A stretch of 41,446 nt of DNA from Chloroflexi bacterium HGW-Chloroflexi-8. GTDB lineage: Bacteria > Chloroflexota > Anaerolineae > Anaerolineales > Anaerolineaceae. Below are positions 17,711 through 25,915 of this stretch, piece after piece. The position numbers and the translations under genes were made by a program. Location: contig PHBS01000011.1 in NCBI GenBank assembly GCA_002841995.1, positions 1 through 41,446 of the forward strand. Direction: 5' to 3'. Below the pieces are notes generated by a model. That model did not search any database and was not told the origin of the DNA. It was given only the letters and a program-made list of their open reading frames with translations. Every line of letters begins with the position of its first letter. Position 1 is the stretch's first letter.

Positions 17711-18847
17711 TTACGATACTTTCACAGGGATATGAAATACAAAACGGCTTCCCTGCCCTAACCCTTCACTAAACGCTTGAATGCTGCCACCGTGTGCATC
17801 GACCAGATGCTTCGTAATGGTCAAACCGATTCCACTTCCGCCAGCAGTTCGGGATCTGGATTTATCAGCCCGGTAAAAACGTGTAAAAATATGGGGAAGG
17901 TGTTCAGGGGCAATGCCGACGCCATTGTCGATTACCTGGAATTGAATTTGAGTTTGGGTTTTCTGAACGGAGAGCGTCACTTTCCCGTACATGGGAGTGT
18001 AATTAAGACTATTGGTCAATAAATTAATCAAAATTTGATTAAGCCGGTCGGGATCTGCTTTGATCTCACCCAAATTGGGTTGGAAATCGCTGGTAAGTTG
18101 GACTCCTTTTCTCTCATATAAAGGCTGGAATTGGCGGAATAATTTATCAAGAAATGGTTGTAATGGAAAATTTTGCAGAGTCAGTGAGAAAGAGCCACCT
18201 TCCAGACGGCTGAGTTCTTGTAAATCATCGACCAGGCGTTGTAGACGGGTTGCTTCTGTTAAAATATGCTCGTATGTGTCATTTTGTGCTGGCAGGACGC
18301 CGTCAATCAATCCCTCAATAGAGCCTTTGATCGTGGTCAAAGGGGTCCGCAATTCATGGGAAATATCCGCGATCAATTGTTTACGCATTTCCTCTGTTTT
18401 TTCCAGACTGGCAGCCATCTGGTTGAATCCCGAGGAGAGACGTTGAATTTCATCCATTTGAGATTCCTGTAGATTTGCAGGCAACAAAACCCGTTCCTGA
18501 TAATTTCCATCCGCAATGGATTGGGCAGAAGCAAATAAATTTCTTAACGGGGCGGAAATTTGCCGGCTGATCAACCAGCTAGCCAATAATGTGATGATAA
18601 GTGCGATTGGGATTGATATCCATAAAGCTTCATTGGTGGTATTGCCAAAAATTTGAAATATACGGTTCTCCAACATGTTACCCATCACTTGGATGCCGGG
18701 GCGCATCATTGTATTCATTTCACCCATATGTCTGAAAAAGAATCTGGGTAAGGAAAGACGAAAGGACACCGCCAGAATGAAAAGGCTGATACAAGTAACG
18801 ATAAACATAGAAATAAAAATTTTCCAAAAAAAACTGATTCGGCTCAT
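17711..18847 (-). CDS. Sensor histidine kinase with methionine-rich extracytoplasmic loop
   Basis: 378 residues. Helix 1 is residues ~8-32, a short extracytoplasmic loop ~33-75, helix 2 ~76-94, HAMP ~95-148, then HisKA with the phosphorylated His164 in 'ADISHELRTP', and a complete HATPase_c: N-box 'QILINLLTNSLNYTP', G1 'DNGVGIAPEHLPHIF', F-box 'FTRFYRAD' and G2 'GGSGIGLTI'. The sensing loop carries His40 and Met41, 44, 47, 48, 55 and 58, six methionines in 18 residues, the composition seen in Cu(I)/Ag(I)-binding or methionine-redox sites. The ATG overlaps the TGA of the response regulator gene (ATGA), so the two are translationally coupled. Closest familiar layout is BaeS/PhoR-like. Metal sensing is an inference. 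Confidence 0.92.
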   Translation of the reverse strand: MSRISFFWKIFISMFIVTCISLFILAVSFRLSLPRFFFRHMGEMNTMMRPGIQVMGNMLENRIFQIFGNTTNEALWISIPIALIITLLASWLISRQISAPLRNLFASAQSIADGNYQERVLLPANLQESQMDEIQRLSSGFNQMAASLEKTEEMRKQLIADISHELRTPLTTIKGSIEGLIDGVLPAQNDTYEHILTEATRLQRLVDDLQELSRLEGGSFSLTLQNFPLQPFLDKLFRQFQPLYERKGVQLTSDFQPNLGEIKADPDRLNQILINLLTNSLNYTPMYGKVTLSVQKTQTQIQFQVIDNGVGIAPEHLPHIFTRFYRADKSRSRTAGGSGIGLTITKHLVDAHGGSIQAFSEGLGQGSRFVFHIPVKVS

Positions 18848-19524
18848 AATATATTGTCCTCATCATCAAACCGGTATCCAAGACCACGCACAGTACTGAT
18901 AAAGCGTTCACCCAGTTTTTGGCGAATATGACCGACATGGACGTCCACCACACGGGTTTCGCCATAATAAGCTTCTCCCCAAACCTGATCCAACAATTGT
19001 TCCCGGGAAAGTACCTGGCCACGGTGTTCCATCAAGGTTGCCAATAAATCAAATTCCATTTGTGTCAAATCCAGAAGGGTTTCATCTACCCAAATTTGAT
19101 GACTGTTACGATCCAGACGAATATGTTTACTGAGGATGATGTCTTGCGTTGTGGAAGGAATTTGCAGTCGCCGAAAAGCAGCATTCACCCTGGCCACAAG
19201 CTCTTTTGGGCTGAAGGGTTTTGTAACATAATCATCGCCACCCACACTCAGACCAATGATCCTGTCCGTCTCTTCTGTACGTGCTGTCAGAAAGATGACA
19301 TAAGCTTGAGATTCTCTTCTTATTTGGGCGAGGACCTCAAGCCCGTTCATTCCGGGTAACATGATATCCAGAATAATTAGATCGGGCTTAAAAACATGGA
19401 CAGCTTTGACAGCTCTGCCGCCCTCGTCAGCTTCAAAGATTTCGTACCCTTCTTTTCGCAAATAAGCGCTGACCAAATTACGAATTCCGGGTTCATCATC
19501 GACGATTAGAATTTTTCTGGACAT
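18844..19524 (-). CDS. OmpR/PhoB-family response regulator
   Basis: 226 residues. Receiver domain residues 1-120 with the acidic pocket D9/D10, phosphoacceptor D53 ('LIILDIMLPGMNG'), T80 and K102 ('TKPFSPKEL'). The C-terminal half is a winged-helix DNA-binding domain ('LTQMEFDLLATLMEHRGQVL', 'VDVHVGHIRQKLG', 'GLGYRF'). ATG at 19524 with AGGAAA three bases upstream. It is the first gene of the regulator-kinase pair. Proteins of this family bind direct repeats with about 11-bp periodicity; such repeats occur in the promoter of the neighbouring secreted-protein gene. Confidence 0.93.
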   Translation of the reverse strand: MSRKILIVDDEPGIRNLVSAYLRKEGYEIFEADEGGRAVKAVHVFKPDLIILDIMLPGMNGLEVLAQIRRESQAYVIFLTARTEETDRIIGLSVGGDDYVTKPFSPKELVARVNAAFRRLQIPSTTQDIILSKHIRLDRNSHQIWVDETLLDLTQMEFDLLATLMEHRGQVLSREQLLDQVWGEAYYGETRVVDVHVGHIRQKLGERFISTVRGLGYRFDDEDNIL

Positions 19525-19557
19525 AGATTTCCTGATGATTTGATATGGATTGTTAAG

Positions 19558-19586
19558 ATTATAGCGAAAAAAAAGCCGGTGATAAA
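19558..19586 (-). promoter_or_regulatory. candidate promoter of the two-component operon, lying inside a terminator
   Basis: On the minus strand TTTATC (19586-19581), a 17-bp spacer and a perfect TATAAT (19563-19558), 34 bp before the response regulator ATG. The -35 falls in the loop of the upstream gene's terminator and the T-run of that terminator forms the spacer. Only three of six -35 bases match, so an activator or a different factor may be needed. Confidence 0.42.
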
Positions 19587-19594
19587 CCGGCTTT
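19567..19594 (-). terminator. strong intrinsic terminator after the secreted Met/Gly-rich protein gene
   Basis: On the minus strand AAAGCCGGT pairs perfectly with ACCGGCTTT around a 5-base loop, and the stem continues into eight T residues. It lies 19 bp after the stop codon at 19613 and separates that gene from the response regulator. Confidence 0.9.
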
Positions 19595-19612
19595 GTATCC
19601 TTGCTTTTTGGA

Positions 19613-20188
19613 TTAGAATTCCGGATTTGCCCAGCGCATCACACCACGACCGAACCCACCTCGACATCCCTGTCCTTGAAAGTTGCTTCCATCGCCAGAC
19701 CACCTGTTTTTCATGCGTTCCAGCATATTTTGGTAGAAGCTGCCATCTGTATCCACACCGGCGGCTTCCCAGGCTGCTTTGTGAGCAGCAGTAAACAGCT
19801 CGGTTATTTGGTCTTCCGTCAATCCGGCATCTTTTGCAATCTGGAGCATCGTATCGCCATTGGTGATTTTTTCATTGATCTGGTCTACTGTTAAGCCGGT
19901 TGCTTCAGCCAATGCATTCACTATATATTCATGCATCGGTCCAAATTGGCCATTTACGCCACATCCAGCCTGACCATCGTCTTCAGAAAAACGACCCATC
20001 ATACCACGACCCATCATGCCTCTGCCCTGAAAATTACCCTGGGCTTCATCCCCATCCCAACCCGGACAGACAAAATCGCCATCCTGTGGGGTTTCCGGTG
20101 TGGGTGTCTGAGCGTTTACTACCAGAATTGTCCCTGTTATCGCGAAAACCGTTACCAGTATTCCTACGATTAAAAGTGCTTTTTTCAT
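19613..20188 (-). CDS. Secreted Met/Gly-rich protein of unknown function
   Basis: 191 residues from the ATG at 20188, which has a textbook GGAGG seven bases upstream. A signal peptide ('MKKALLIVGILVTVFAITG' and onward) ends near 'VNAQTP', with no lipobox cysteine, so the protein is exported and soluble or cell-wall associated. The mature N-terminal part is acidic and glycine-rich with a tandem 'GRGMMGRGMMGRF' segment; three cysteines are scattered ('FVCPGW', 'AGCGVN', 'GQGCRGG'). The middle contains a helical segment 'ALAEATGLTVDQINEKI...LTEDQITELF' (two related 'LT-x-DQI' units). The C-terminus is Gly/Arg/Phe-rich. I do not recognise a named family. The gene lies upstream of a two-component system with a Met-rich sensor, and its promoter has OmpR-type repeats. 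Confidence 0.8.
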   Translation of the reverse strand: MKKALLIVGILVTVFAITGTILVVNAQTPTPETPQDGDFVCPGWDGDEAQGNFQGRGMMGRGMMGRFSEDDGQAGCGVNGQFGPMHEYIVNALAEATGLTVDQINEKITNGDTMLQIAKDAGLTEDQITELFTAAHKAAWEAAGVDTDGSFYQNMLERMKNRWSGDGSNFQGQGCRGGFGRGVMRWANPEF

Positions 20189-20228
20189 TTGAATCCTCCA
20201 TAAATCATAAATCTTTTGATTAAACATA

Positions 20229-20282
20229 ATCATAACAGTCGAATGTAAAGCGTTTGTAAAGAAACATTAAAGCTTTAACCAA
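20229..20282 (-). promoter_or_regulatory. promoter with four PhoP/OmpR-type half-sites before the secreted-protein gene
   Basis: Read on the minus strand: TTGGTT (20282-20277), TTTAAT (20271-20266), TTTACA (20260-20255) and TTTACA (20249-20244), each separated by exactly 5 bp, then TATGAT (20234-20229) as -10. The half-sites would occupy about -60 to -22, the usual position of core boxes for PhoP/OmpR-type activators, and there is no independent good -35. The two TTTACA copies are the convincing part; the outer two are weaker. Confidence 0.6.
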
Positions 20283-20340
20283 GAAGGAAAACCGAAATTA
20301 AAGTTTATTAATCTGGGAAGCCAAAGAAATTTGTGAGAAA

Positions 20341-20369
20341 TTGACACAGAACTTAGGGTAGTAGATAAT
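20341..20369 (+). promoter_or_regulatory. strong sigma70-like promoter of the alpha-mannosidase gene
   Basis: Perfect TTGACA (20341-20346), 17-bp spacer, GATAAT (20364-20369, five of six). Transcription would start near 20376, which leaves the ATG at 20413 with a normal leader. Confidence 0.72.
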
Positions 20370-20412
20370 GAATACTGATGTTTGTTTTTGAAAAATGAAT
20401 GGAGATATTTGC

Positions 20413-23400
20413 ATGCAGAAACACCGAGATTTAACCTTAAAAAGGTTACAGACTTTTCAAAAGCTTTTAGAATCGAAAATTTATACAAAAGCAATGCCAG
20501 TTGAACTCAGTCATTTTGCTGCTCCCGGGAGAATAAAGGTTGAGGAGGCCATGCATGCCCAATATCAGACTGTAACACTGGGTACTCGCTTTCAACCTTT
20601 TTGGTCCACGCATTGGTTTAAGGTCCATTCCATCATTCCAAACGATTGGGAAGGCCAGGAAGTTCACTTTTTGTGGGATTCTTCCAGTGAAGCATGTATC
20701 TGGGTGGATGGACAACCCAAACAGGGTTTAACTGGATCCAATAACGGTTATTCTGATGATCCGGTTCGTTCTGCTTTTCCTGTGGTGTTAAAGGCAACTG
20801 GTGGAGAAGTCGTAAATTTGATGGTGGAAGCTGCGATGAATAATTTCTTTGGTATTTCCACGTCCGACCCTCGAAAAAACGAGGGTATTGGCTGGTTAAG
20901 ACAAGCTGAACTGGCTATTTTCGATCGAAATGTCTGGAACATCTATTGGGATTATGTCATTGTTGCGGATATGGCAAGGTATTTACCACAGGATTCTCCC
21001 AGGGCAGGGCAGGCCTTATTTGCAGCCAACCAAATGGTGAACACCATTGACTGGGATGATTTAACCAGTTTTCAGCTAGCCAGAGAAATTGCAGCTGAAT
21101 TTCTAAGCCAAACCAACGGGGAAGGTCAGCATCGTCTTTCGGTTTTGGGACATGCACATATTGATACTGCCTGGCTATGGCCAATCGCAGAGACCAAAAG
21201 AAAATGCGTCCGTACTTTTAGTTCGGCTTTAAATTTGATGGAGAGCTATCCACAATTTCGTTTTGTTTGTTCTCAGGCGCAACAACTCAACTGGATTAAA
21301 CTGGAATACCCCGCTTTGTATCAGAGAATTCAGAAAAAAGTGCGAGCGGGACAATTTATCCCGGCTGGCGGCACCTGGGTAGAGCCAGACACCAATGTTC
21401 CTAATGGTGAATCTCTGGTCAGGCAATTTTTATATGGTCAGAAGTTTTTTGATCAGGAATTCGGTGCTATTTCTGAAATTTTTTGGGAGCCGGATGTGTT
21501 TGGCTACTCTGCCGCATTACCCCAAATTATGCGGTTGGCGGGCGTGAAATATTTTCTGACACAAAAATTGTCCTGGAATGAATTTAACAAACCGATTCGC
21601 CATAGTTTCTTATGGGAAGGCCTGGATGGCAGCCGTGTGTTGGCACATTTTCCCCCAGTAGATACCTATAATTCTTTAGCCACCGTGAAAGAGGTGCTTT
21701 TTAACGTGAAGAATTACCAGGATCACGAACGTTCAAAAGAGAGCATTTTATTGTACGGTTATGGAGATGGTGGTGGTGGTCCATCCGTGGAGATGCTGGA
21801 ACAGATCGCACGAATGGGTAATGTGGATGGTTTGCCTTTGGTTGAACATCGTTCCCCACAAGATTTCTTTGAACGACTGGAGCATGATTTGAAAGATCCA
21901 ACCGTGTGGGTTGGGGAATTGTACTTTGAAAATCATCGCGGGACTTACACCTCCCAGGCTGCAGTCAAATTGGGCAATCGACGGTGCGAAGAAAAATTGC
22001 ACGATGTGGAGTTTCTGTCCAGTCTGGCAATGCTTTTTAGTAAAAGCCCTTATCCATTTGAGGAACTCCTGGAACTTTGGCAGCAGGTCTTAACAAACCA
22101 ATTCCATGATATTCTTCCCGGCTCATCCATCGCAGAGGTTTACCAGGATGCAAAAGCGGTTTATAAGGAAGTACTGGCAAATGGTGATCAATTACGTAAA
22201 AAAGCTTTAAAAAGCTTATTGAAAGAATCCGAAGGTTATACCCTTGTTAATACCCTTGGATGCCGGCGTCTGGAGGTCATTCCATTGCCTGAAGGAAGCT
22301 CAGGCCAACAAGTCATTGACACGGGAGAAATTTTAGGTGTGGTCGAAATTGGACCTTATCAATTGCAACCTCTGGAGACCACGAAGAAGCAAGAAAACCG
22401 TATTGTCCAAATTATTGAAGACCAACATGGCTTCACACTGGAAAATGATTTTGTCCAGGTGAAAATCAATATGAATGGCCAAATCACCAGTCTGATCGAA
22501 AAAACGAACCACAGGCAGTGTATTGCAATCCATGAGTTCGCAAACCAATTTGTGTTGTACGAAGACCTGCCCTATGATTATGATGCCTGGAATGCAGATA
22601 TCTATTATGCAGAAAAAATTAAACATCGGCCGGTAGCAAATCAGATCAGGATCGTTGAATCCGGACCATTACGTGTGAAAATAGCATTGGAAATGAAGGT
22701 TGGGAAAGAAAGTACATTGAAGCAAACTATTTCATTGACTGCCATTTCAACACAAATCGATTTTGAAACGTGGGTAGAATGGCAGGAAAGCCACTCTTTT
22801 CTAAGAGTATTATTTCCACTCAATTTGCGTTCCTCGTTTGCGACCTATGAAACTCAGTATGGTTGGGTCCAGCGCCCCACGCATTACAACACCAGTTTTG
22901 ATCTGGCACAATTTGAAGTACCAGCCCAGCGCTGGGCAGATTTCTCGGAACCGGATTTTGGAATTTCGCTCTTAAATAATTGCAAATATGGGTATGCTTG
23001 CCATGGTTCGGTACTTTCGTTATCCTTGTTGAGGGCACCTAAAGACCCGGATCCAAATGCAGATATGGGGGCGCACCATTTTTCGTATGCACTCTGGCCA
23101 CATGCATTAACACCTCAATTGAGTACGGTTTGGTGGCAGGCAGCCCAATTTAATCAACCATTACAATTCGTAAAAGGATTACCGGTACAAAATGACCTGC
23201 AATTATTTATGGTGAATGCCCCGAATATTATTCTGGACACAATTAAAGCGGCTGAGGATGGAGATGGGATTGTCATACGGATGGTGGAAGTTGCAGGTAT
23301 CCATACGAAATCCGTTTTATATTGGAAAAATGAATTTTTGTTGGTTGAAACGTGTGATTTGTTGGAGAGAAAGCTTGAATCTGTTGCGCACAGCGGTAAG

Positions 23401-23460
23401 AAATTGGAAATTGATTTCAAACCTTTTGAGATCATCAGCCTTCATTTTCATGCAGATTAG
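20413..23460 (+). CDS. GH38 alpha-mannosidase
   Basis: 1015-residue class II alpha-mannosidase cleaving alpha-linked mannose from glycans, probably cytoplasmic since there is no signal peptide. The ATG at 20413 is preferred over one at 20395 because GGAGA lies eight bases upstream. After an N-terminal beta domain (residues ~1-235), the catalytic domain shows 'LGHAHIDTAWLWP' with zinc ligands H249 and D251, 'FWEPDVFGYS' with the nucleophile D361, 'LLYGYGDGGGGPS', 'HRGTYTSQA' and 'NQFHDILPGSSI' with the zinc ligand H565. The long C-terminal beta-sandwich region is complete. This is the MAN2C/bacterial type that has a beta domain before the catalytic barrel. It is transcribed from its own strong promoter. 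Downstream genes do not form an obvious mannose pathway, though a Gfo/Idh/MocA oxidoreductase lies two genes away. Confidence 0.94.
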   Translation: MQKHRDLTLKRLQTFQKLLESKIYTKAMPVELSHFAAPGRIKVEEAMHAQYQTVTLGTRFQPFWSTHWFKVHSIIPNDWEGQEVHFLWDSSSEACIWVDGQPKQGLTGSNNGYSDDPVRSAFPVVLKATGGEVVNLMVEAAMNNFFGISTSDPRKNEGIGWLRQAELAIFDRNVWNIYWDYVIVADMARYLPQDSPRAGQALFAANQMVNTIDWDDLTSFQLAREIAAEFLSQTNGEGQHRLSVLGHAHIDTAWLWPIAETKRKCVRTFSSALNLMESYPQFRFVCSQAQQLNWIKLEYPALYQRIQKKVRAGQFIPAGGTWVEPDTNVPNGESLVRQFLYGQKFFDQEFGAISEIFWEPDVFGYSAALPQIMRLAGVKYFLTQKLSWNEFNKPIRHSFLWEGLDGSRVLAHFPPVDTYNSLATVKEVLFNVKNYQDHERSKESILLYGYGDGGGGPSVEMLEQIARMGNVDGLPLVEHRSPQDFFERLEHDLKDPTVWVGELYFENHRGTYTSQAAVKLGNRRCEEKLHDVEFLSSLAMLFSKSPYPFEELLELWQQVLTNQFHDILPGSSIAEVYQDAKAVYKEVLANGDQLRKKALKSLLKESEGYTLVNTLGCRRLEVIPLPEGSSGQQVIDTGEILGVVEIGPYQLQPLETTKKQENRIVQIIEDQHGFTLENDFVQVKINMNGQITSLIEKTNHRQCIAIHEFANQFVLYEDLPYDYDAWNADIYYAEKIKHRPVANQIRIVESGPLRVKIALEMKVGKESTLKQTISLTAISTQIDFETWVEWQESHSFLRVLFPLNLRSSFATYETQYGWVQRPTHYNTSFDLAQFEVPAQRWADFSEPDFGISLLNNCKYGYACHGSVLSLSLLRAPKDPDPNADMGAHHFSYALWPHALTPQLSTVWWQAAQFNQPLQFVKGLPVQNDLQLFMVNAPNIILDTIKAAEDGDGIVIRMVEVAGIHTKSVLYWKNEFLLVETCDLLERKLESVAHSGKKLEIDFKPFEIISLHFHAD

Positions 23461-23534
23461 GCTGAAATAGACACATGCTTATAGCTTTCAGGTAAAATTA
23501 GATTAAACGATTATGAAGTACAGGAGAGTGAAAC

Positions 23535-24188
23535 ATGTTGGTTGGCGATCGAATGTCAAAACCCGTTTTGTCGGTAAGCCCTGAAACCCCGATTCAGGAT
23601 GCCCTTGCTCAAATGAGAATGGAACATGTCAGCCGCTATCCGGTTTTAAATAAAAAAGGAAAGCTTGTAGGGATAGTTTGTGAAAGTGATTTGTTGAACG
23701 CATCACCATCGGAAGCGACCACATTATCTGTTTGGGAGATCAATTATTTACTCAGCAAGATAACGGTGGAACGCGTGATGTCCAAAAATGTGATTACGGT
23801 CACAGAAAATTCAACTTTAGAAGAGGCAGCCCGTCTTATGGCGGACCATCGTATTGGCGGTCTTCCGGTGATGCGTGAAGATTCTGTTGTTGGAATCATC
23901 ACGGAAACTGATATTTTCCGTTTATTCCTGGAAATGATGGGCGGGCGCGAGTCTGGCATCCGCGTTTCTGTTCTGGTCAAGGAAGTTCCTGGTATGCTGC
24001 ATCGTTTAACGAAAGCGATTGATCAGGTTGGCGGGAATATCATTGCAATCAGCACATTTTCCGGAGAAAGCACCGAAGACAGGGAAATTACTTTGAAAGT
24101 GTCGGAAATTGATACGGAGACTTTGCAAAAAGCATTAGAACCGATCGTTGAAAAAATATGTGATATACGGGAAGCAAAAATTCGATAG
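23535..24188 (+). CDS. CBS-pair plus ACT-domain regulatory protein (AcuB-like)
   Basis: 217 residues; ATG at 23535 with AGGAGAG eight bases upstream. Two CBS motifs (about residues 1-60: 'RMSKPVLSVSPETPIQDALAQM', 'YPVLNKKGKLVGIVCESDLL'; about 75-132: 'VMSKNVITVTENSTLEEAA', 'GGLPVMREDSVVGIITETDIF') form a Bateman module that normally binds adenosine nucleotides. Residues ~143-217 are an ACT-like domain ('VSVLVKEVPGMLHRLTKAIDQVGGN'). This layout is the AcuB family, named for acetoin utilisation in Bacillus but widespread as a stand-alone energy or metabolite sensor. Neighbours do not reveal a target. It is followed by a clear terminator. Confidence 0.9.
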   Translation: MLVGDRMSKPVLSVSPETPIQDALAQMRMEHVSRYPVLNKKGKLVGIVCESDLLNASPSEATTLSVWEINYLLSKITVERVMSKNVITVTENSTLEEAARLMADHRIGGLPVMREDSVVGIITETDIFRLFLEMMGGRESGIRVSVLVKEVPGMLHRLTKAIDQVGGNIIAISTFSGESTEDREITLKVSEIDTETLQKALEPIVEKICDIREAKIR

Positions 24189-24212
24189 AAATCTATTTTG
24201 ATTGGTCAGCAT

Positions 24213-24255
24213 GAGACTGTTATACATTTTATTATGCAACAGTCTCTTTGTTTTT
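24213..24255 (+). terminator. intrinsic terminator after the CBS-ACT gene
   Basis: GAGACTGTT (24213-24221) pairs perfectly with AACAGTCTC (24238-24246) across a 16-base loop, followed by TTTGTTTTT. It lies 25 bp after the stop codon. Confidence 0.85.
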
Positions 24256-24313
24256 AAAGCGCATCCTGACGGTTATGGTATAGAATCAACTTATCTTGAT
24301 TCGAGGTATTTAA

Positions 24314-25705
24314 ATGACCAGTCAACCGTTACAGTCAATATTAATCGGTGCAGGGCAGCGTGGAGCTCAATCTTATGCGCCCTATGCATTGGAACATCCA
24401 GATCAACTGCGATTTGTGGCTGTGGTAGAGCCAAATGCAGTCAGGCGTGAGATTTTTGCGAAGCAGCATCAAATTGCACCAGAAAATCAATTTGAGGATT
24501 GGCAGCTATTACTGGATCGCCCCGCTATTGCGGATGTGGCACTCGTTTGTACCCAGGATTGGCAACATGCAGCCCCGGCCATTGCCGCGATGCGGGCTGG
24601 ATATCATGTGCTGCTCGAGAAGCCGATGGCAAACATTGCCAGCGAATGTCGAGAACTTTATGCGGTCAGTGCTGAAACCCGGCGCCAACTCCATATTTGC
24701 CATGTGTTGCGTTACACACCTCATTTCCAAAAAATGCGCGAACTTGTCCAGTCGGGTGTTTTGGGTGAGATCATCGACGTAGATCACCGTGAAAACGTCG
24801 CGTTTTATCATATGGCGCATTCCTATGTGCGAGGAAATTGGCGAAACAAGGATGAAACCAGCCCAATGATCCTGGCAAAATGCTGCCATGATTTTGATAT
24901 TCTTTCCTGGGTCTTAAGTCAGGACCCTAAGAAATTGGCTTCTTTCGGTGAACTGAACCATTTTCGCAGTGAAAATGCGCCAGATGGTGCGCCTTTACGC
25001 TGTACAGACGGCTGTCCGGTTGAAGGCACCTGCCCATTTTATGCTCCAAATATTTACTTGGGGATGGCTCCGTTTTGGAGCGGTCTTGCAGATACAGCCC
25101 GAGGATTTCCGCGCTGGGCAGCAAAACAATATAGCGAGAATCCGGCACTCATTCGTGCGCTCGCTTTTCTTTCTCCATCCTTGAGACAGATTACAAATTA
25201 TCAAGGCTGGCCTCTCACAGTTTTATCGGAAGTTCCTAATCAAGAAAATATCGAAGATGCATTGCGAAACGGACCCTATGGGCGTTGTGTCTATCATTGT
25301 GACAATAACGTCGTGGATCATCAGGTTGTCATGATGCAAATGGAAAGTGATGCCACTGTCACGCTTACTATGCAAGGCCATTCACATTTTGAACACCGTT
25401 CAACCCGCATTGAAGGATCACATGGCCGATTAATGGCAGAGTTTGGTAATGGCGGGTCACGCATTATGATTGATGAACATCGCACGGATTGGCACATGGA
25501 ATACGATACCAGCGCTGACCTTGAAGATGGACATGGTGGCGGAGACTTTCATTTGATGGAGTTTTTTATCAAATCTGTCCATGAAGATGATTTTGAGAAT
25601 GTGCTATTGGGGACAAAAGCGGCGTTGCAAAGTCATCTTTTGGCATTTGCAGCAGAAGATGCGCGATTACAAGGCAAAGTCCTGGAGCAGGATTCCTGGC
25701 AATAA
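24314..25705 (+). CDS. Gfo/Idh/MocA-family NAD(P)-dependent oxidoreductase
   Basis: 463-residue dehydrogenase of the glucose-fructose oxidoreductase/inositol dehydrogenase family, which act mostly on sugars, sugar acids and inositols. The Rossmann fold begins 'SILIGAGQRGAQSYAPYAL' (GxGxxG); 'LLEKPMA' supplies the EKP lysine; the catalytic region has 'AKCCHDFDILSWVL', with the conserved histidine. An insertion after that carries a cysteine cluster, 'CTDGCPVEGTCPFYAP', seen in one subgroup of the family and possibly a metal site. The ATG at 24314 has GAGGT about eight bases upstream. It follows a terminator, so it is probably separately transcribed. The substrate is not determinable; proximity to the alpha-mannosidase hints at carbohydrate use. 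Confidence 0.9.
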   Translation: MTSQPLQSILIGAGQRGAQSYAPYALEHPDQLRFVAVVEPNAVRREIFAKQHQIAPENQFEDWQLLLDRPAIADVALVCTQDWQHAAPAIAAMRAGYHVLLEKPMANIASECRELYAVSAETRRQLHICHVLRYTPHFQKMRELVQSGVLGEIIDVDHRENVAFYHMAHSYVRGNWRNKDETSPMILAKCCHDFDILSWVLSQDPKKLASFGELNHFRSENAPDGAPLRCTDGCPVEGTCPFYAPNIYLGMAPFWSGLADTARGFPRWAAKQYSENPALIRALAFLSPSLRQITNYQGWPLTVLSEVPNQENIEDALRNGPYGRCVYHCDNNVVDHQVVMMQMESDATVTLTMQGHSHFEHRSTRIEGSHGRLMAEFGNGGSRIMIDEHRTDWHMEYDTSADLEDGHGGGDFHLMEFFIKSVHEDDFENVLLGTKAALQSHLLAFAAEDARLQGKVLEQDSWQ

Positions 25706-25820
25706 CCAGCAAAGTCCTAATTGAAGGTGCTGAAATCGACGCTGAGGAACTAAGACGTAAATTCCTGAAAAGTTTGATAAAATACAGTCTGTGAGGCATT
25801 TCTTTTTTAATTGGGGTCAA

Positions 25821-25849
25821 TTGCTTTATTAATTCGATTATTGTATAAT
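25821..25849 (+). promoter_or_regulatory. gyrBA promoter
   Basis: TTGCTT (25821-25826), 17-bp spacer, perfect TATAAT (25844-25849). Transcription would begin near 25856, about 60 bp before the GTG start of gyrB. The rest of the 210-bp gap after the oxidoreductase gene holds nothing else I can support. Confidence 0.65.
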
Positions 25850-25915
25850 GAATAAAACATACGTTCTATATTTATGTGATCATCCAGAAAACCGGATGAA
25901 ATGGAGTAAGAATTT

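Noticed and set aside
25702-25794. Open -1 frame continuing past the oxidoreductase stop (reads like 'EGAEIDAEELRRKFL')
   Set aside because: No slippery sequence is visible at the stop, no start codon or ribosome site for a separate gene; most likely chance.
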